Of a stretch of DNA of 6,755 bases, positions 1 through 5,984 are shown in pieces (the stretch's first letter is position 1; the number at the start of each line of letters is the position of its first letter). The notes under the pieces are model-generated. The model saw only the letters and a program-made list of their open reading frames with translations, made no database searches and was not told the origin of the DNA. The stretch is from JAWWPG01 sp038232255. Its GTDB lineage: Bacteria > Actinomycetota > Actinomycetes > Propionibacteriales > Nocardioidaceae. The position numbers and the translations under genes are program-made. The stretch lies in NCBI GenBank assembly GCA_038232255.1, contig JBBSIF010000132.1, positions 1-6,755 on the forward strand, in the 5' to 3' direction.

Positions 1-119
1 CGCAACGATCCGACGTACAGGTCGCTGGGGCGGTCTGACCGTCGGATCCTTCCGCGAGCCGGGCGCAACGATCCGACGTACAGGTCGCTGGGGCGGTCTG
101 ACCGTCGGATCCTTCCGCG
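1..119 (+). repeat. Two tandem 56-bp perfect repeats (period 63 bp), each a long hairpin
   Basis: Positions 1-56 and 64-119 are identical over all 56 bases, separated by a 7-nt linker (AGCCGGG). Within each unit a perfect 9-bp inverted repeat, GATCCGACG (7-15) with CGTCGGATC (40-48), forms the central stem. It extends outward to 1/54 with two C-C mismatches. Inward, after a 2x2 internal loop, 18-25 pairs with 30-37, closing a 4-nt TGGG loop. The inner stem uses two G-U wobbles (21/34 and 22/33) that work only in plus-strand RNA, which favours a plus-strand transcript. The array starts at the window edge, so its copy number is unknown. It lies 3' of the minus-strand DUF349 gene. It could be a terminator region, a repetitive extragenic palindrome or part of a structured RNA; no U-tract follows either copy. 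The repeat and pairing are seen directly; the role is unknown. Confidence 0.9.
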
Positions 120-135
120 TGGCCGGCGCGGCGCC

Positions 136-171
136 CGCGTGGCCCGCGTGGTCCGGGTGGTCCGGGTGGCC
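136..171. repeat. Short period-9 tandem repeat (four degenerate units)
   Basis: Four consecutive 9-bp units of the form CGSGTGGYC (CGCGTGGCC, CGCGTGGTC, CGGGTGGTC, CGGGTGGCC) lie between the hairpin repeats and the stop codon of the DUF349 gene. In the reading direction of that gene they are immediately downstream of its TGA. The period of three codons could be a remnant of coding sequence or simple replication slippage. No function is apparent. Confidence 0.6.
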
Positions 172-176
172 CGCCG

Positions 177-1493
177 TCAGGCGCGGAACTCGGACTCCGC
201 CTTCCGGGCCTGGTCGAGCCAGGCCTGCCGCGCCTCGATGCCGGCGCGGGCCTCGTCGACTCTGCGGCTGTCGCCGGCCGCCTCGGCCTTGGCGAGGTCG
301 GCGCGCAGCCGGTCGAGGGCCGCCTCCAGCTTGGTCACGGTCTCCGAGGCGCGAGCGCGAACCTCCGGGTTGGTCGTCCGCCAGCGGTCGTCCTCGGCGC
401 CGCGGGCTACCTGCTCGATCTGCTTGAACCGGTCCTCGAGCGCCTTCATCTCCGACCGCGGCACCCTGCCCGCCGCGTCCCACCTGTCCGCGAGAGCGCG
501 GAAGGCGGTGCGGGTCGCTGCGGCGTTGCGAAGCGGAAGCAGCTTCTCCGCCTCCGCGAGCAGTCCGCGCTTGACGACGGCGTTGGCCGCCAGCTCCTCG
601 TCGAGCTGGGAGCTGGAGGCGTCCCGGGCCGAGAAGAACGCGTCCTGGGCAGCGCGGAAGCGCTTCCACAGCGCGTCGTCGACCTCCCGGCTCGCCGGGC
701 CGGCTGCCTTCCAGCGGCTCATCAAGGCCCGGTACGCCGCCGACGTGGCGCCCCACTCCGTCGAGGACGACAGCGCCTCCGCCTCGGCGATCAGCGCCTC
801 CTTGGCGACCCGCGCCTGGTCCTGGCGCGCGTGCAGCTCGGCGTGGTGCTGCTTGCGTCGCCGGGTGTACGTGGTGCGGGCGGCCGAGAACCGCTGCCAC
901 AGCTGCTCGTCGCTCGCCTTGTCGATCCGTGGCAGCGCCTTCCAGGTGGTCACCAGCTCAGCGAGCCGGTTGTGTCCGCCCCGCCAGTCGTCCCCGGCGG
1001 CGAGCCGCTCGACGTCGGCGACGATGTTCTCCTTCTGCGCCTTGGCGTCCTGCGCCTTCGCCGCGCGCTCCGCGCGACGCGCCGCCCGGCGCTCCTCGAT
1101 GTGCGGTGTCAGCTCGTCGAGTCGAGCAGCCAGCGCGTCGAGGTCACCCACCGCCTGGGCACTCGCGACGCCGGCCTGGAGCTTGGACACCGCGGAGGTG
1201 GCCTCCTCCGCGGACAGCGCCCCGGCCGAGACACGTCGTACCAGCAGGTCGACCTCGGCGGCGAGCCCCTCGTAGCGCATGCCGTAGAAGGCGAGCGCCG
1301 CGTGCGGGTCTGCCTGCGGCCACTGGCCGACGGCCCGCTCGCTGCCCCTCGTCCGGACGTAGACGGTGCCGTCCGGGTCGACCCGACCGAAGGCCGCGGG
1401 CGCCGAGCGTCCCGGTGGTCGCCGCGGCGGGGCGGGCCGGGGCACCGCCGCCGGAGTGGGGCGGGGGGAGTCACCGTCGGGGCGCTCCGTCAC
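177..1493 (-). CDS. DUF349 domain-containing protein (three repeats)
   Basis: The product has 438 residues and is mostly charged alpha-helix with no signal peptide or membrane segment, so it is probably cytosolic. After a Pro/Arg-rich disordered tail (1-34) comes a short conserved block FGRVDPDGTVYVRT (35-48). Three DUF349-type helical repeats follow at about 155-215, 230-292 and 306-368. Each has a W in the middle helix (W184, W261, W338); the first two end in LW-x-RF (L198-F202, L275-F279), while the third has the weaker LEDRF. A coiled-coil-like helix (380-436) ends the protein. The biochemical role of DUF349 proteins is not established to my knowledge. The GTG start at 1493 was chosen because it overlaps the stop of the upstream gene as GTGA and places the conserved block near the N-terminus; no good Shine-Dalgarno is visible, which fits translational coupling. 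Family assignment is fairly sure; function is unknown. Confidence 0.85.
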   Translation of the reverse strand: MTERPDGDSPRPTPAAVPRPAPPRRPPGRSAPAAFGRVDPDGTVYVRTRGSERAVGQWPQADPHAALAFYGMRYEGLAAEVDLLVRRVSAGALSAEEATSAVSKLQAGVASAQAVGDLDALAARLDELTPHIEERRAARRAERAAKAQDAKAQKENIVADVERLAAGDDWRGGHNRLAELVTTWKALPRIDKASDEQLWQRFSAARTTYTRRRKQHHAELHARQDQARVAKEALIAEAEALSSSTEWGATSAAYRALMSRWKAAGPASREVDDALWKRFRAAQDAFFSARDASSSQLDEELAANAVVKRGLLAEAEKLLPLRNAAATRTAFRALADRWDAAGRVPRSEMKALEDRFKQIEQVARGAEDDRWRTTNPEVRARASETVTKLEAALDRLRADLAKAEAAGDSRRVDEARAGIEARQAWLDQARKAESEFRA

Positions 1494-1855
1494 GGGGTGC
1501 CCGACCCGGTGGCGGCCGTCGTCGCGGAAGGTGTCGGCGTAGCCGGGGTGCTGCCGCTGGTCGTCTGCGTCGGCGCCGCCGACGGCGATCCGGACGAGGT
1601 GGTCGTCGACGGAGAGCTCGGGATCGTCGGAGTCTTCATCGTCAAGGTGTTGTCGGTCGGGAACGTCTGGACAGGCGTGCTGCCGCCGACGAGCTCGCGG
1701 ACACCGAGGCCCACGAGCACGAGGGCCACCACCCCGAGGGCCGTGCCCCCGACGATGCGCAGCCTGCGGGCCCGCGCGGCAGCGACGGCTCGGCGGGCCT
1801 GCTGGCGCTCCCACTTGGCCCGCGCCAGCTCTCGGCGCCTCTTCTCTGTGACCAC
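1490..1855 (-). CDS. Small single-pass membrane protein with Ser/Thr/Pro-rich tail (PPIase-like N-terminus, no PPIase domain)
   Basis: The 121-residue product starts with a strongly basic stretch (residues 5-33, many Arg), followed by one hydrophobic helix (about 34-52) and a low-complexity Ser/Thr/Pro/Ala tail (about 66-121). The charge pattern predicts the N-terminus in the cytosol and the tail outside. The start is GTG at 1855, preceded by GGAGG (1865-1861 on this strand) with a 5-nt spacer; an in-frame upstream extension to 1957 would run through the promoter. The basic N-terminus plus single helix resembles the anchor of actinobacterial membrane-bound cyclophilin-type peptidyl-prolyl isomerases, and mycobacteria carry ppiB at this position beside the hydrolase and hisS. 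No cyclophilin domain is present, however: the frame ends directly at the DUF349 start (GTGA overlap). The family link is from memory of such proteins. The function is unknown; the exposed tail might be glycosylated. Confidence 0.8.
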   Translation of the reverse strand: MVTEKRRRELARAKWERQQARRAVAAARARRLRIVGGTALGVVALVLVGLGVRELVGGSTPVQTFPTDNTLTMKTPTIPSSPSTTTSSGSPSAAPTQTTSGSTPATPTPSATTAATGSGTP

Positions 1856-1869
1856 GGATACCTCCACGA

Positions 1870-1885
1870 CGCGCACGTGTGCGCG
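1870..1885. promoter_or_regulatory. 7+7 bp palindrome in divergent region (candidate operator)
   Basis: CGCGCAC (1870-1876) and GTGCGCG (1879-1885) are perfect inverted repeats with a 2-nt centre, GT. The site lies between the predicted minus-strand transcription start (about 1892) and the ribosome binding site of the small membrane protein, so it is in that gene's leader. It could be a repressor binding site or a small RNA hairpin. GC-rich palindromes of this size also arise by chance. Confidence 0.35.
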
Positions 1886-1898
1886 GAACCGGTTGATC

Positions 1899-1928
1899 AG
1901 TGTAGGAGCAGCAGCTCCGCGGCGTGAA
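1899..1928 (-). promoter_or_regulatory. Candidate promoter for the membrane protein-DUF349 unit
   Basis: Read on the minus strand, TTCACG (1928-1923) and TACACT (1904-1899) are separated by 18 nt and match the -35/-10 consensus of the main sigma factor at four of six positions each. Transcription would start near 1892, giving a leader of about 37 nt. The spacer contains a GGAGC/GCTCC inverted repeat (1905-1909 and 1914-1918). The assignment rests on motif and position only. Confidence 0.4.
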
Positions 1929-1953
1929 CGAAGGCGAGCCGCCCCGGTAGGCT
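1924..1953 (+). promoter_or_regulatory. Candidate promoter for the hydrolase-hisS-aspS unit
   Basis: TAGGCT at 1948-1953 is a common actinobacterial -10 hexamer. A weak -35 (GTGAAC, 1924-1929) sits 18 nt upstream. Transcription would begin near 1960 and give a leader of about 75 nt that includes the 7-mer repeats. The -35 overlaps the -35 of the divergent promoter, so the two could compete for RNA polymerase or share a regulator. The poor -35 keeps confidence low. Confidence 0.35.
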
Positions 1954-1996
1954 GCACGAGGCGTCAGCCCCGCCCGGGAGCCGAGACCCCGAGCGG

Positions 1997-2024
1997 CCGA
2001 GAGCCGAGAGCCGAGAGCCGAGAG
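1997..2024 (+). repeat. Four perfect tandem copies of CCGAGAG
   Basis: Positions 1997-2003, 2004-2010, 2011-2017 and 2018-2024 are identical 7-mers. The last copy runs straight into AAGGA, the Shine-Dalgarno of the metallo-hydrolase (GTG at 2036). The array lies in the predicted 5' leader and is a substrate for slipped-strand changes in copy number. The 7-mers are purine-rich and themselves weakly SD-like (GAGAG). Confidence 0.9.
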
Positions 2025-2035
2025 AAGGACACGCC

Positions 2036-2755
2036 GTGCTGGTCGCTGCCTTCCCCGCTGGCCCGTGGGGGACCAACTGTTACGTCGTCGCGCCCGGGCC
2101 TCGCGGTGAGTGCGTGGTCATCGACCCGGGCAAGGACGCTGCCGCCGGGGTGGCCGACGTCGTTCGCGAGCACCGCTTGCGGCCCGCCGCTGTCCTGCTC
2201 ACGCACGGGCACATCGACCACATGTGGAGTGTCGCGCCGGTGGCCGGCGCCTACGAGGCGGCGGCGTACATCCACCCTGCCGACCGCTATCTGCTGAGCG
2301 ACCCGATGGCGGGCATCTCGGCCGATACGGCCGCCATGCTCCTCGGCGGCAGCTACGTGTTCGCCGAGCCCGACGACGTACGCGAGCTCGGCGACGGCGC
2401 CTCGATGCGGCTGGCCGGCCTCGAGCTGGTCGTGGACCACGTGCCAGGGCACACTCCCGGGTCGGTGACGTTCAGGACGCCGGCAGATGACGCGGGAGCC
2501 GGCACCGGGGTGATGTTCTCCGGCGACCTGCTGTTCGCCGGTTCCATCGGCAGGACCGACCTGCCGGGAGGCGACTCTGCCGCGATGCTGCACAGCCTCG
2601 CCACCCGGGTGCTGCCGCTGGCCGACGACATCGTCGTCCTTCCCGGGCATGGTCCGCAGACCACCATCGGCCGCGAGAGGGCCACCAACCCCTATCTCCT
2701 CCACCTCGACGCGCCCTCGGTCGTCGGGCCGGACACCGCCGACGGCGGGCCATGA
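2036..2755 (+). CDS. Metallo-beta-lactamase fold hydrolase, YcbL/glyoxalase II-like
   Basis: The 239-residue cytosolic protein has the full metal-binding set of the MBL fold: THGHIDH (H57, H59, D61, H62), PGHTPGS (H139), FSGDLLF (D164) and LPGHG (H205). The C-terminal TTIGRERATNPYL region is typical of the YcbL-type glyoxalase II-like subgroup, whose members are thought to hydrolyse thioesters such as S-lactoylglutathione. Actinobacteria generally use mycothiol instead of glutathione, so the native substrate is uncertain. The GTG start at 2036 has GAGAAGGA upstream, with 6 nt between GGA and the start; the family N-terminus (short strand, then GTNCYVV at 12-18) fits this start. The stop overlaps the hisS start as ATGA. 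The same hydrolase-hisS pairing occurs in mycobacteria (Rv2581c-hisS). The fold is certain, the substrate inferred. Confidence 0.92.
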   Translation: MLVAAFPAGPWGTNCYVVAPGPRGECVVIDPGKDAAAGVADVVREHRLRPAAVLLTHGHIDHMWSVAPVAGAYEAAAYIHPADRYLLSDPMAGISADTAAMLLGGSYVFAEPDDVRELGDGASMRLAGLELVVDHVPGHTPGSVTFRTPADDAGAGTGVMFSGDLLFAGSIGRTDLPGGDSAAMLHSLATRVLPLADDIVVLPGHGPQTTIGRERATNPYLLHLDAPSVVGPDTADGGP

Positions 2756-4098
2756 GCCGGATCACACCGGTCAGCGGCTTCCCGGAGCTGCTGCCTTCCC
2801 AGCGCAACGCGGAGCTGGCCGTCGTCGAGCGGCTCCGTCGCGTCTTCGAGCTGCACGGCTACGCCAGCGTCGAGACCCGGGCCGTCGAGCCGGTCGACCG
2901 GCTCGCCAAGGGCGGCGAGATCGACAAGGAGCTGTACGTCCTGCGGCGCCTGCAGGCTCAGGCCGACGAAGGCGACGCCGGCCTCGGACTGCACTACGAC
3001 CTCACGGTCCCGTTCGCGCGGTACGTGCTCGAGAACGCGGGGCGCCTGCAGTTCCCCTTCCGGCGCTACCAGATCCAGAAGGCCTGGCGGGGCGAGCGGC
3101 CCCAGGAGGGGCGGTACCGCGAGTTCACGCAGGCAGACATCGACGTCGTCGCCAGCGGCGACCTGCCGTTCCACCACGACGTGGAGGTCGTCTCGGTGAT
3201 GGGCGAGGCCCTGGCCGAGCTCCCGCTGCCGCGGCTGTCCGTCCAGGTCAACAACCGCAAGCTGATCCAGGGCTTCTACCGTGGCCTGGGAATCGGTGAT
3301 GTCCCAGCCGCCATCCGCACGATCGACAAGCTGGACAAGCTGCCGGAGGACGAGGTGGCGCGCCTGCTCGCCCGCGACGCCGGGGCGTCGCACGACCAGG
3401 CCGAGCACTGCCTCCGGCTCGCCACGATTCGGACCGCCGACGGCAGCTTCGTCAAGCGGGTCAGGGACCTCGGCGTCACCGACGACCTTCTGGAGACCGG
3501 GCTCGAGGAGCTCGCCGCGGTCGTCGAGGGCGTGTCGGCCTCGGTTGCTGGTCGCGTCGACGTCGAGGCAAACCTGCGGATCGCCCGAGGCCTGGACTAC
3601 TACACCGGCACGGTGCTGGAGATCTTCATGAGCGGTTACGAACGGCTCAAGTCCGTGGGAGGCGGTGGCCGGTACGACGCGCTGGCGTCGGACGGCAGGA
3701 CGACGTACCCGGGCGTCGGCGTCTCCTTCGGCATCTCGCGCACGCTGGTGCCGCTGTTCGCCGAGGGTGTTCTCGACGGGAGCCGTCCCGTGCCGTCCGC
3801 CGTCCTGGTCGCGCTGGTCGACGAGGACTCCAGAGCCGTCAGCGCCGGCATCGCCCGCCGGCTGCGGGCCCGCGGCATCGCCTGTGAGACCGCCGAGACC
3901 GCGCAGAAGTTCGGCCGGCAGATCCGTTACGCAGAGCGTCGCGGCATCCCCTTCGTGTGGTTCCCCGGGTCGGACGGGGGAGCCGACGAGATCAAGGACA
4001 TCCGCTCGGGGGAGCAGGTGGCTGCCGACCCAGACACCTGGGAGCCGCCGCACCAGGACCTGCACCCCGGGATCGTCGTCAAGGAGCCCGCGCGGTGA
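2752..4098 (+). CDS. hisS: Histidyl-tRNA synthetase
   Basis: This class II synthetase (448 residues) attaches histidine to tRNA(His) with ATP. The catalytic core runs from residue 1 to about 335, with DLTVPFARYV at 83-92, the motif 2 region with RGERPQEGRYREF at 113-125, the histidine-specific block RGLDYYTGT beginning at R279, GGGGRYD at 303-309, and motif 3 GVGVSFGISR at 321-330. An anticodon-binding domain (about 345-440) follows. DLTVPFARY stands where many bacterial enzymes have an RPEGT motif; this resembles the eukaryotic/archaeal pattern and is also found in some actinobacterial HisRS proteins. ATG at 2752 overlaps the upstream stop (ATGA) and has only a weak GGCGGG upstream, so it is probably translated by coupling. 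No leader regulator such as a T-box is seen. Confidence 0.96.
   Translation: MSRITPVSGFPELLPSQRNAELAVVERLRRVFELHGYASVETRAVEPVDRLAKGGEIDKELYVLRRLQAQADEGDAGLGLHYDLTVPFARYVLENAGRLQFPFRRYQIQKAWRGERPQEGRYREFTQADIDVVASGDLPFHHDVEVVSVMGEALAELPLPRLSVQVNNRKLIQGFYRGLGIGDVPAAIRTIDKLDKLPEDEVARLLARDAGASHDQAEHCLRLATIRTADGSFVKRVRDLGVTDDLLETGLEELAAVVEGVSASVAGRVDVEANLRIARGLDYYTGTVLEIFMSGYERLKSVGGGGRYDALASDGRTTYPGVGVSFGISRTLVPLFAEGVLDGSRPVPSAVLVALVDEDSRAVSAGIARRLRARGIACETAETAQKFGRQIRYAERRGIPFVWFPGSDGGADEIKDIRSGEQVAADPDTWEPPHQDLHPGIVVKEPAR
4081..4086 (+). promoter_or_regulatory. Ribosome binding site AAGGAG for aspS
   Basis: AAGGAG inside the hisS 3' end is the only strong Shine-Dalgarno near the aspS start. 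It is 8 nt from GTG at 4095 and 11 nt from ATG at 4098, both in the aspS frame. Spacing favours GTG (a GTGA overlap with the hisS stop); start codon type and the usual family N-terminus favour ATG. The proteins differ by one residue. Confidence 0.6.
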
Positions 4099-5870
4099 TG
4101 CGTTCCCATGAGGCGGGCCGGCTGCGCGCCGGTGACGTCGGCTCGCGCGTCACGCTGGCGGGGTGGGTGGCCCGGCGCCGCGACCACGGCGGAGTCGCGT
4201 TCGTCGACCTTCGCGACGGCAGCGGGGTGGCGCAGGTCGTGATCCGCGACGAGGAGGTGGCCCGGCCGCTGCGGTCGGAGTACTGCATCCTCGTCACCGG
4301 CGAGGTGGCTGCCCGCCCGCCGGGCAACGAGAACGCGGCCCTTCCGAGCGGCCAGGTCGAGGTGGTCGCCGAGCGGGTCGAGGTGCTCAGCGAGTCAGCG
4401 CCGCTGCCGTTCCCCGTCGAGGAGCACTTCACGACGCCGGTGAGCGAGGAGGTCCGACTGGCGTACCGCTACCTCGACCTGCGCCGGCCCGCCATGGCGG
4501 CAAACCTCAAGCTGCGGGCGAACGTCACCAGGGTCATCCGCGAGGTGATGGCACGCCACGACTTCCTCGACGTCGAGACGCCGTACCTGACCCGCTCGAC
4601 GCCGGAGGGGGCTCGCGACTTCCTCGTCCCGGTGCGTCTGCAGCCCGGCTCCTGGTACGCCCTTCCCCAGTCCCCTCAGCTGTTCAAGCAGCTGCTCATG
4701 GTGGCCGGCATGGAGCGCTACTTCCAGATCGCCCGGTGCTTTCGCGACGAGGACTTCCGGTCCGACCGGCAGCCGGAGTTCAGCCAGCTCGACATCGAGC
4801 TGAGCTTCTGCACGCCCGAGGACGTGCAGGCGCTCGTGGAGGACCTGCTGGCCTCCATCTGGCGCGAGGTCGTCGGCTCGGAGATCGCGCTGCCGATCCG
4901 GCGGATGACGTACGACGAGGCGATGCGGCGCTACGGGACCGACCGCCCCGACCTGCGGTTCGGCAACGAGCTCGTCGACTTCACCGAGTACTTCGCCGAG
5001 ACGCCGTTCCGGGTCTTCGCAGCGACGGGTGAGGACTTCCACGTGGGCGGCGTGGCCATGCCGGGTGGCGCGGCCCAGTCGCGCAAAGAGCTCGACGCGT
5101 GGCAGGACTGGGCGCGGTCACGAGGAGCCCGTGGGCTCGCGTACGTGCTGGTCGGCGCCGACGGCGAGCTCGCAGGGCCGACGGCGAAGAACCTCTCCGA
5201 GGAGGAGCGTCGCAGCCTCGCGGCGCACGCCGGCGCGTCGCCGGGGGACTGCGTGTTCTTCGCGGCCGGCCGGCGGAACGAGGCCCTCGGCCTGCTCGCG
5301 GCAGCCCGCCTCGAGATCGGTGAGCGCTGTGGCCTCGTCGACTCGCAGGCATGGGAGTTCGTGTGGGTCGTCGACGCGCCGCTGTTCGAGCGCGTCGAGC
5401 GCGAGGACGGCACGTCGGGCTGGACGGCGATCCACCATCCGTTCACGGCGCCTCTCGACGAGGTCGCCGCGACCTTCGACTCGTCGCCGGGTACGGCGCT
5501 GTCGAAGGCCTACGACATCGTCCTCAACGGGTCGGAGATCGGCGGCGGCTCGATCCGGATCCACAGCTCGCAGATGCAGCAGCGGGTCTTCGACGTCATC
5601 GGCCTCAGCCCTGAGGAGGCGCAGCGGCAGTTCGGCTTCCTGCTCGACGCCTTCGCCTACGGACCGCCCCCGCACGGCGGCATCGCCCTCGGCATCGACC
5701 GGCTGTGTGCGCTCCTTGCCGGCGCCGACTCGATCCGCGACGTGATCGCGTTTCCCAAGACCGCCTCCGGTGCCGACCCGCTGACCGGAGCGCCGTCACC
5801 CATCACCGCTGCCCAGCGGCGCGAGGCCGGCGTCGACGCGCGGCCAGCAGCAGCGGCCGACGCCGGCTGA
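4098..5870 (+). CDS. aspS: Aspartyl-tRNA synthetase (bacterial type, probably non-discriminating)
   Basis: The 590-residue product matches the length of bacterial AspRS. It has an N-terminal OB-fold anticodon-binding domain (1-105), a class II core with YRYLDLRR (123-130), TPEGARDFLVP (168-178), the aspartate-site QSPQLFKQ (191-198), motif 2 FRDEDFRSDRQPEFSQLDIE (215-234) and motif 3 GIDR (532-535), and the bacterial GAD insertion (roughly 280-420). H30 (in RRRDHGG) and G76 (in RPPGN) occupy the positions that are His and Gly in characterised non-discriminating AspRS enzymes, for example Pseudomonas aeruginosa, and Leu and Lys in E. coli. This suggests it also makes Asp-tRNA(Asn) for the GatCAB amidotransferase. 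The gene overlaps the hisS stop by 1 nt (TGATG); GTG at 4095 is an alternative start. The Ala-rich tail (575-590) is unremarkable. No clear terminator is seen after 5870. Confidence 0.96.
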   Translation: MRSHEAGRLRAGDVGSRVTLAGWVARRRDHGGVAFVDLRDGSGVAQVVIRDEEVARPLRSEYCILVTGEVAARPPGNENAALPSGQVEVVAERVEVLSESAPLPFPVEEHFTTPVSEEVRLAYRYLDLRRPAMAANLKLRANVTRVIREVMARHDFLDVETPYLTRSTPEGARDFLVPVRLQPGSWYALPQSPQLFKQLLMVAGMERYFQIARCFRDEDFRSDRQPEFSQLDIELSFCTPEDVQALVEDLLASIWREVVGSEIALPIRRMTYDEAMRRYGTDRPDLRFGNELVDFTEYFAETPFRVFAATGEDFHVGGVAMPGGAAQSRKELDAWQDWARSRGARGLAYVLVGADGELAGPTAKNLSEEERRSLAAHAGASPGDCVFFAAGRRNEALGLLAAARLEIGERCGLVDSQAWEFVWVVDAPLFERVEREDGTSGWTAIHHPFTAPLDEVAATFDSSPGTALSKAYDIVLNGSEIGGGSIRIHSSQMQQRVFDVIGLSPEEAQRQFGFLLDAFAYGPPPHGGIALGIDRLCALLAGADSIRDVIAFPKTASGADPLTGAPSPITAAQRREAGVDARPAAAADAG

Positions 5871-5919
5871 GAAGCACCGGGTCAGTGTTCCCAGATCGTT
5901 ACCCTTCGTGTCCCCAACG

Positions 5920-5941
5920 TTGACGAGCGGTGGCATAGAGT
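5920..5941 (+). promoter_or_regulatory. Weak promoter-like elements before the ABC permease gene
   Basis: The 114-bp gap 5871-5984 must contain either a promoter or read-through from aspS. TTGACG (5920-5925) is a good -35 match and TAGAGT (5936-5941) an acceptable -10, but only 10 nt separate them, so they cannot belong to one standard sigma-70 promoter. The TAGAGT element alone would place the start near 5948. No RNA gene or convincing terminator hairpin was found in this gap. Confidence 0.2.
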
Positions 5942-5984
5942 CCAGCACGATTGCACAAGGGCCACTCGGTCAGGAAGGGCGAGG

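Noticed and set aside
1..119. CRISPR array
   Set aside because: The linker is only 7 nt, only two copies are visible, and no spacers of normal length exist.
1..1275. Long plus-strand open frame through the repeats and across the DUF349 gene, in which the 63-bp repeat would encode a 21-residue repeat
   Set aside because: It lies antisense to a well-supported DUF349 gene over about 1.1 kb and its product has shadow-like Ser/Ala/Arg composition. Five of six frames through the repeat are open, as expected for GC-rich DNA.
831..2297. 488-codon plus-strand open frame
   Set aside because: It runs antisense to both minus-strand genes, through the divergent promoter region and into the hydrolase gene in another frame. 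It has no recognisable domain.
2692..4065. 457-codon minus-strand open frame opposite hisS
   Set aside because: It mirrors hisS codon structure; hisS has all the class II motifs. This is a typical antisense shadow in GC-rich coding DNA.
5856..5900. Rho-independent terminator after aspS
   Set aside because: Only 4-bp GC stems (GCCG/CGGC, GGGT/ACCC) are present, with no U-tract. This is not convincing.
5931..5955. Sigma-54-like TGGCA...TTGCA elements
   Set aside because: The two elements are 20 nt apart instead of the fixed short spacing, and actinobacteria generally lack sigma-54.
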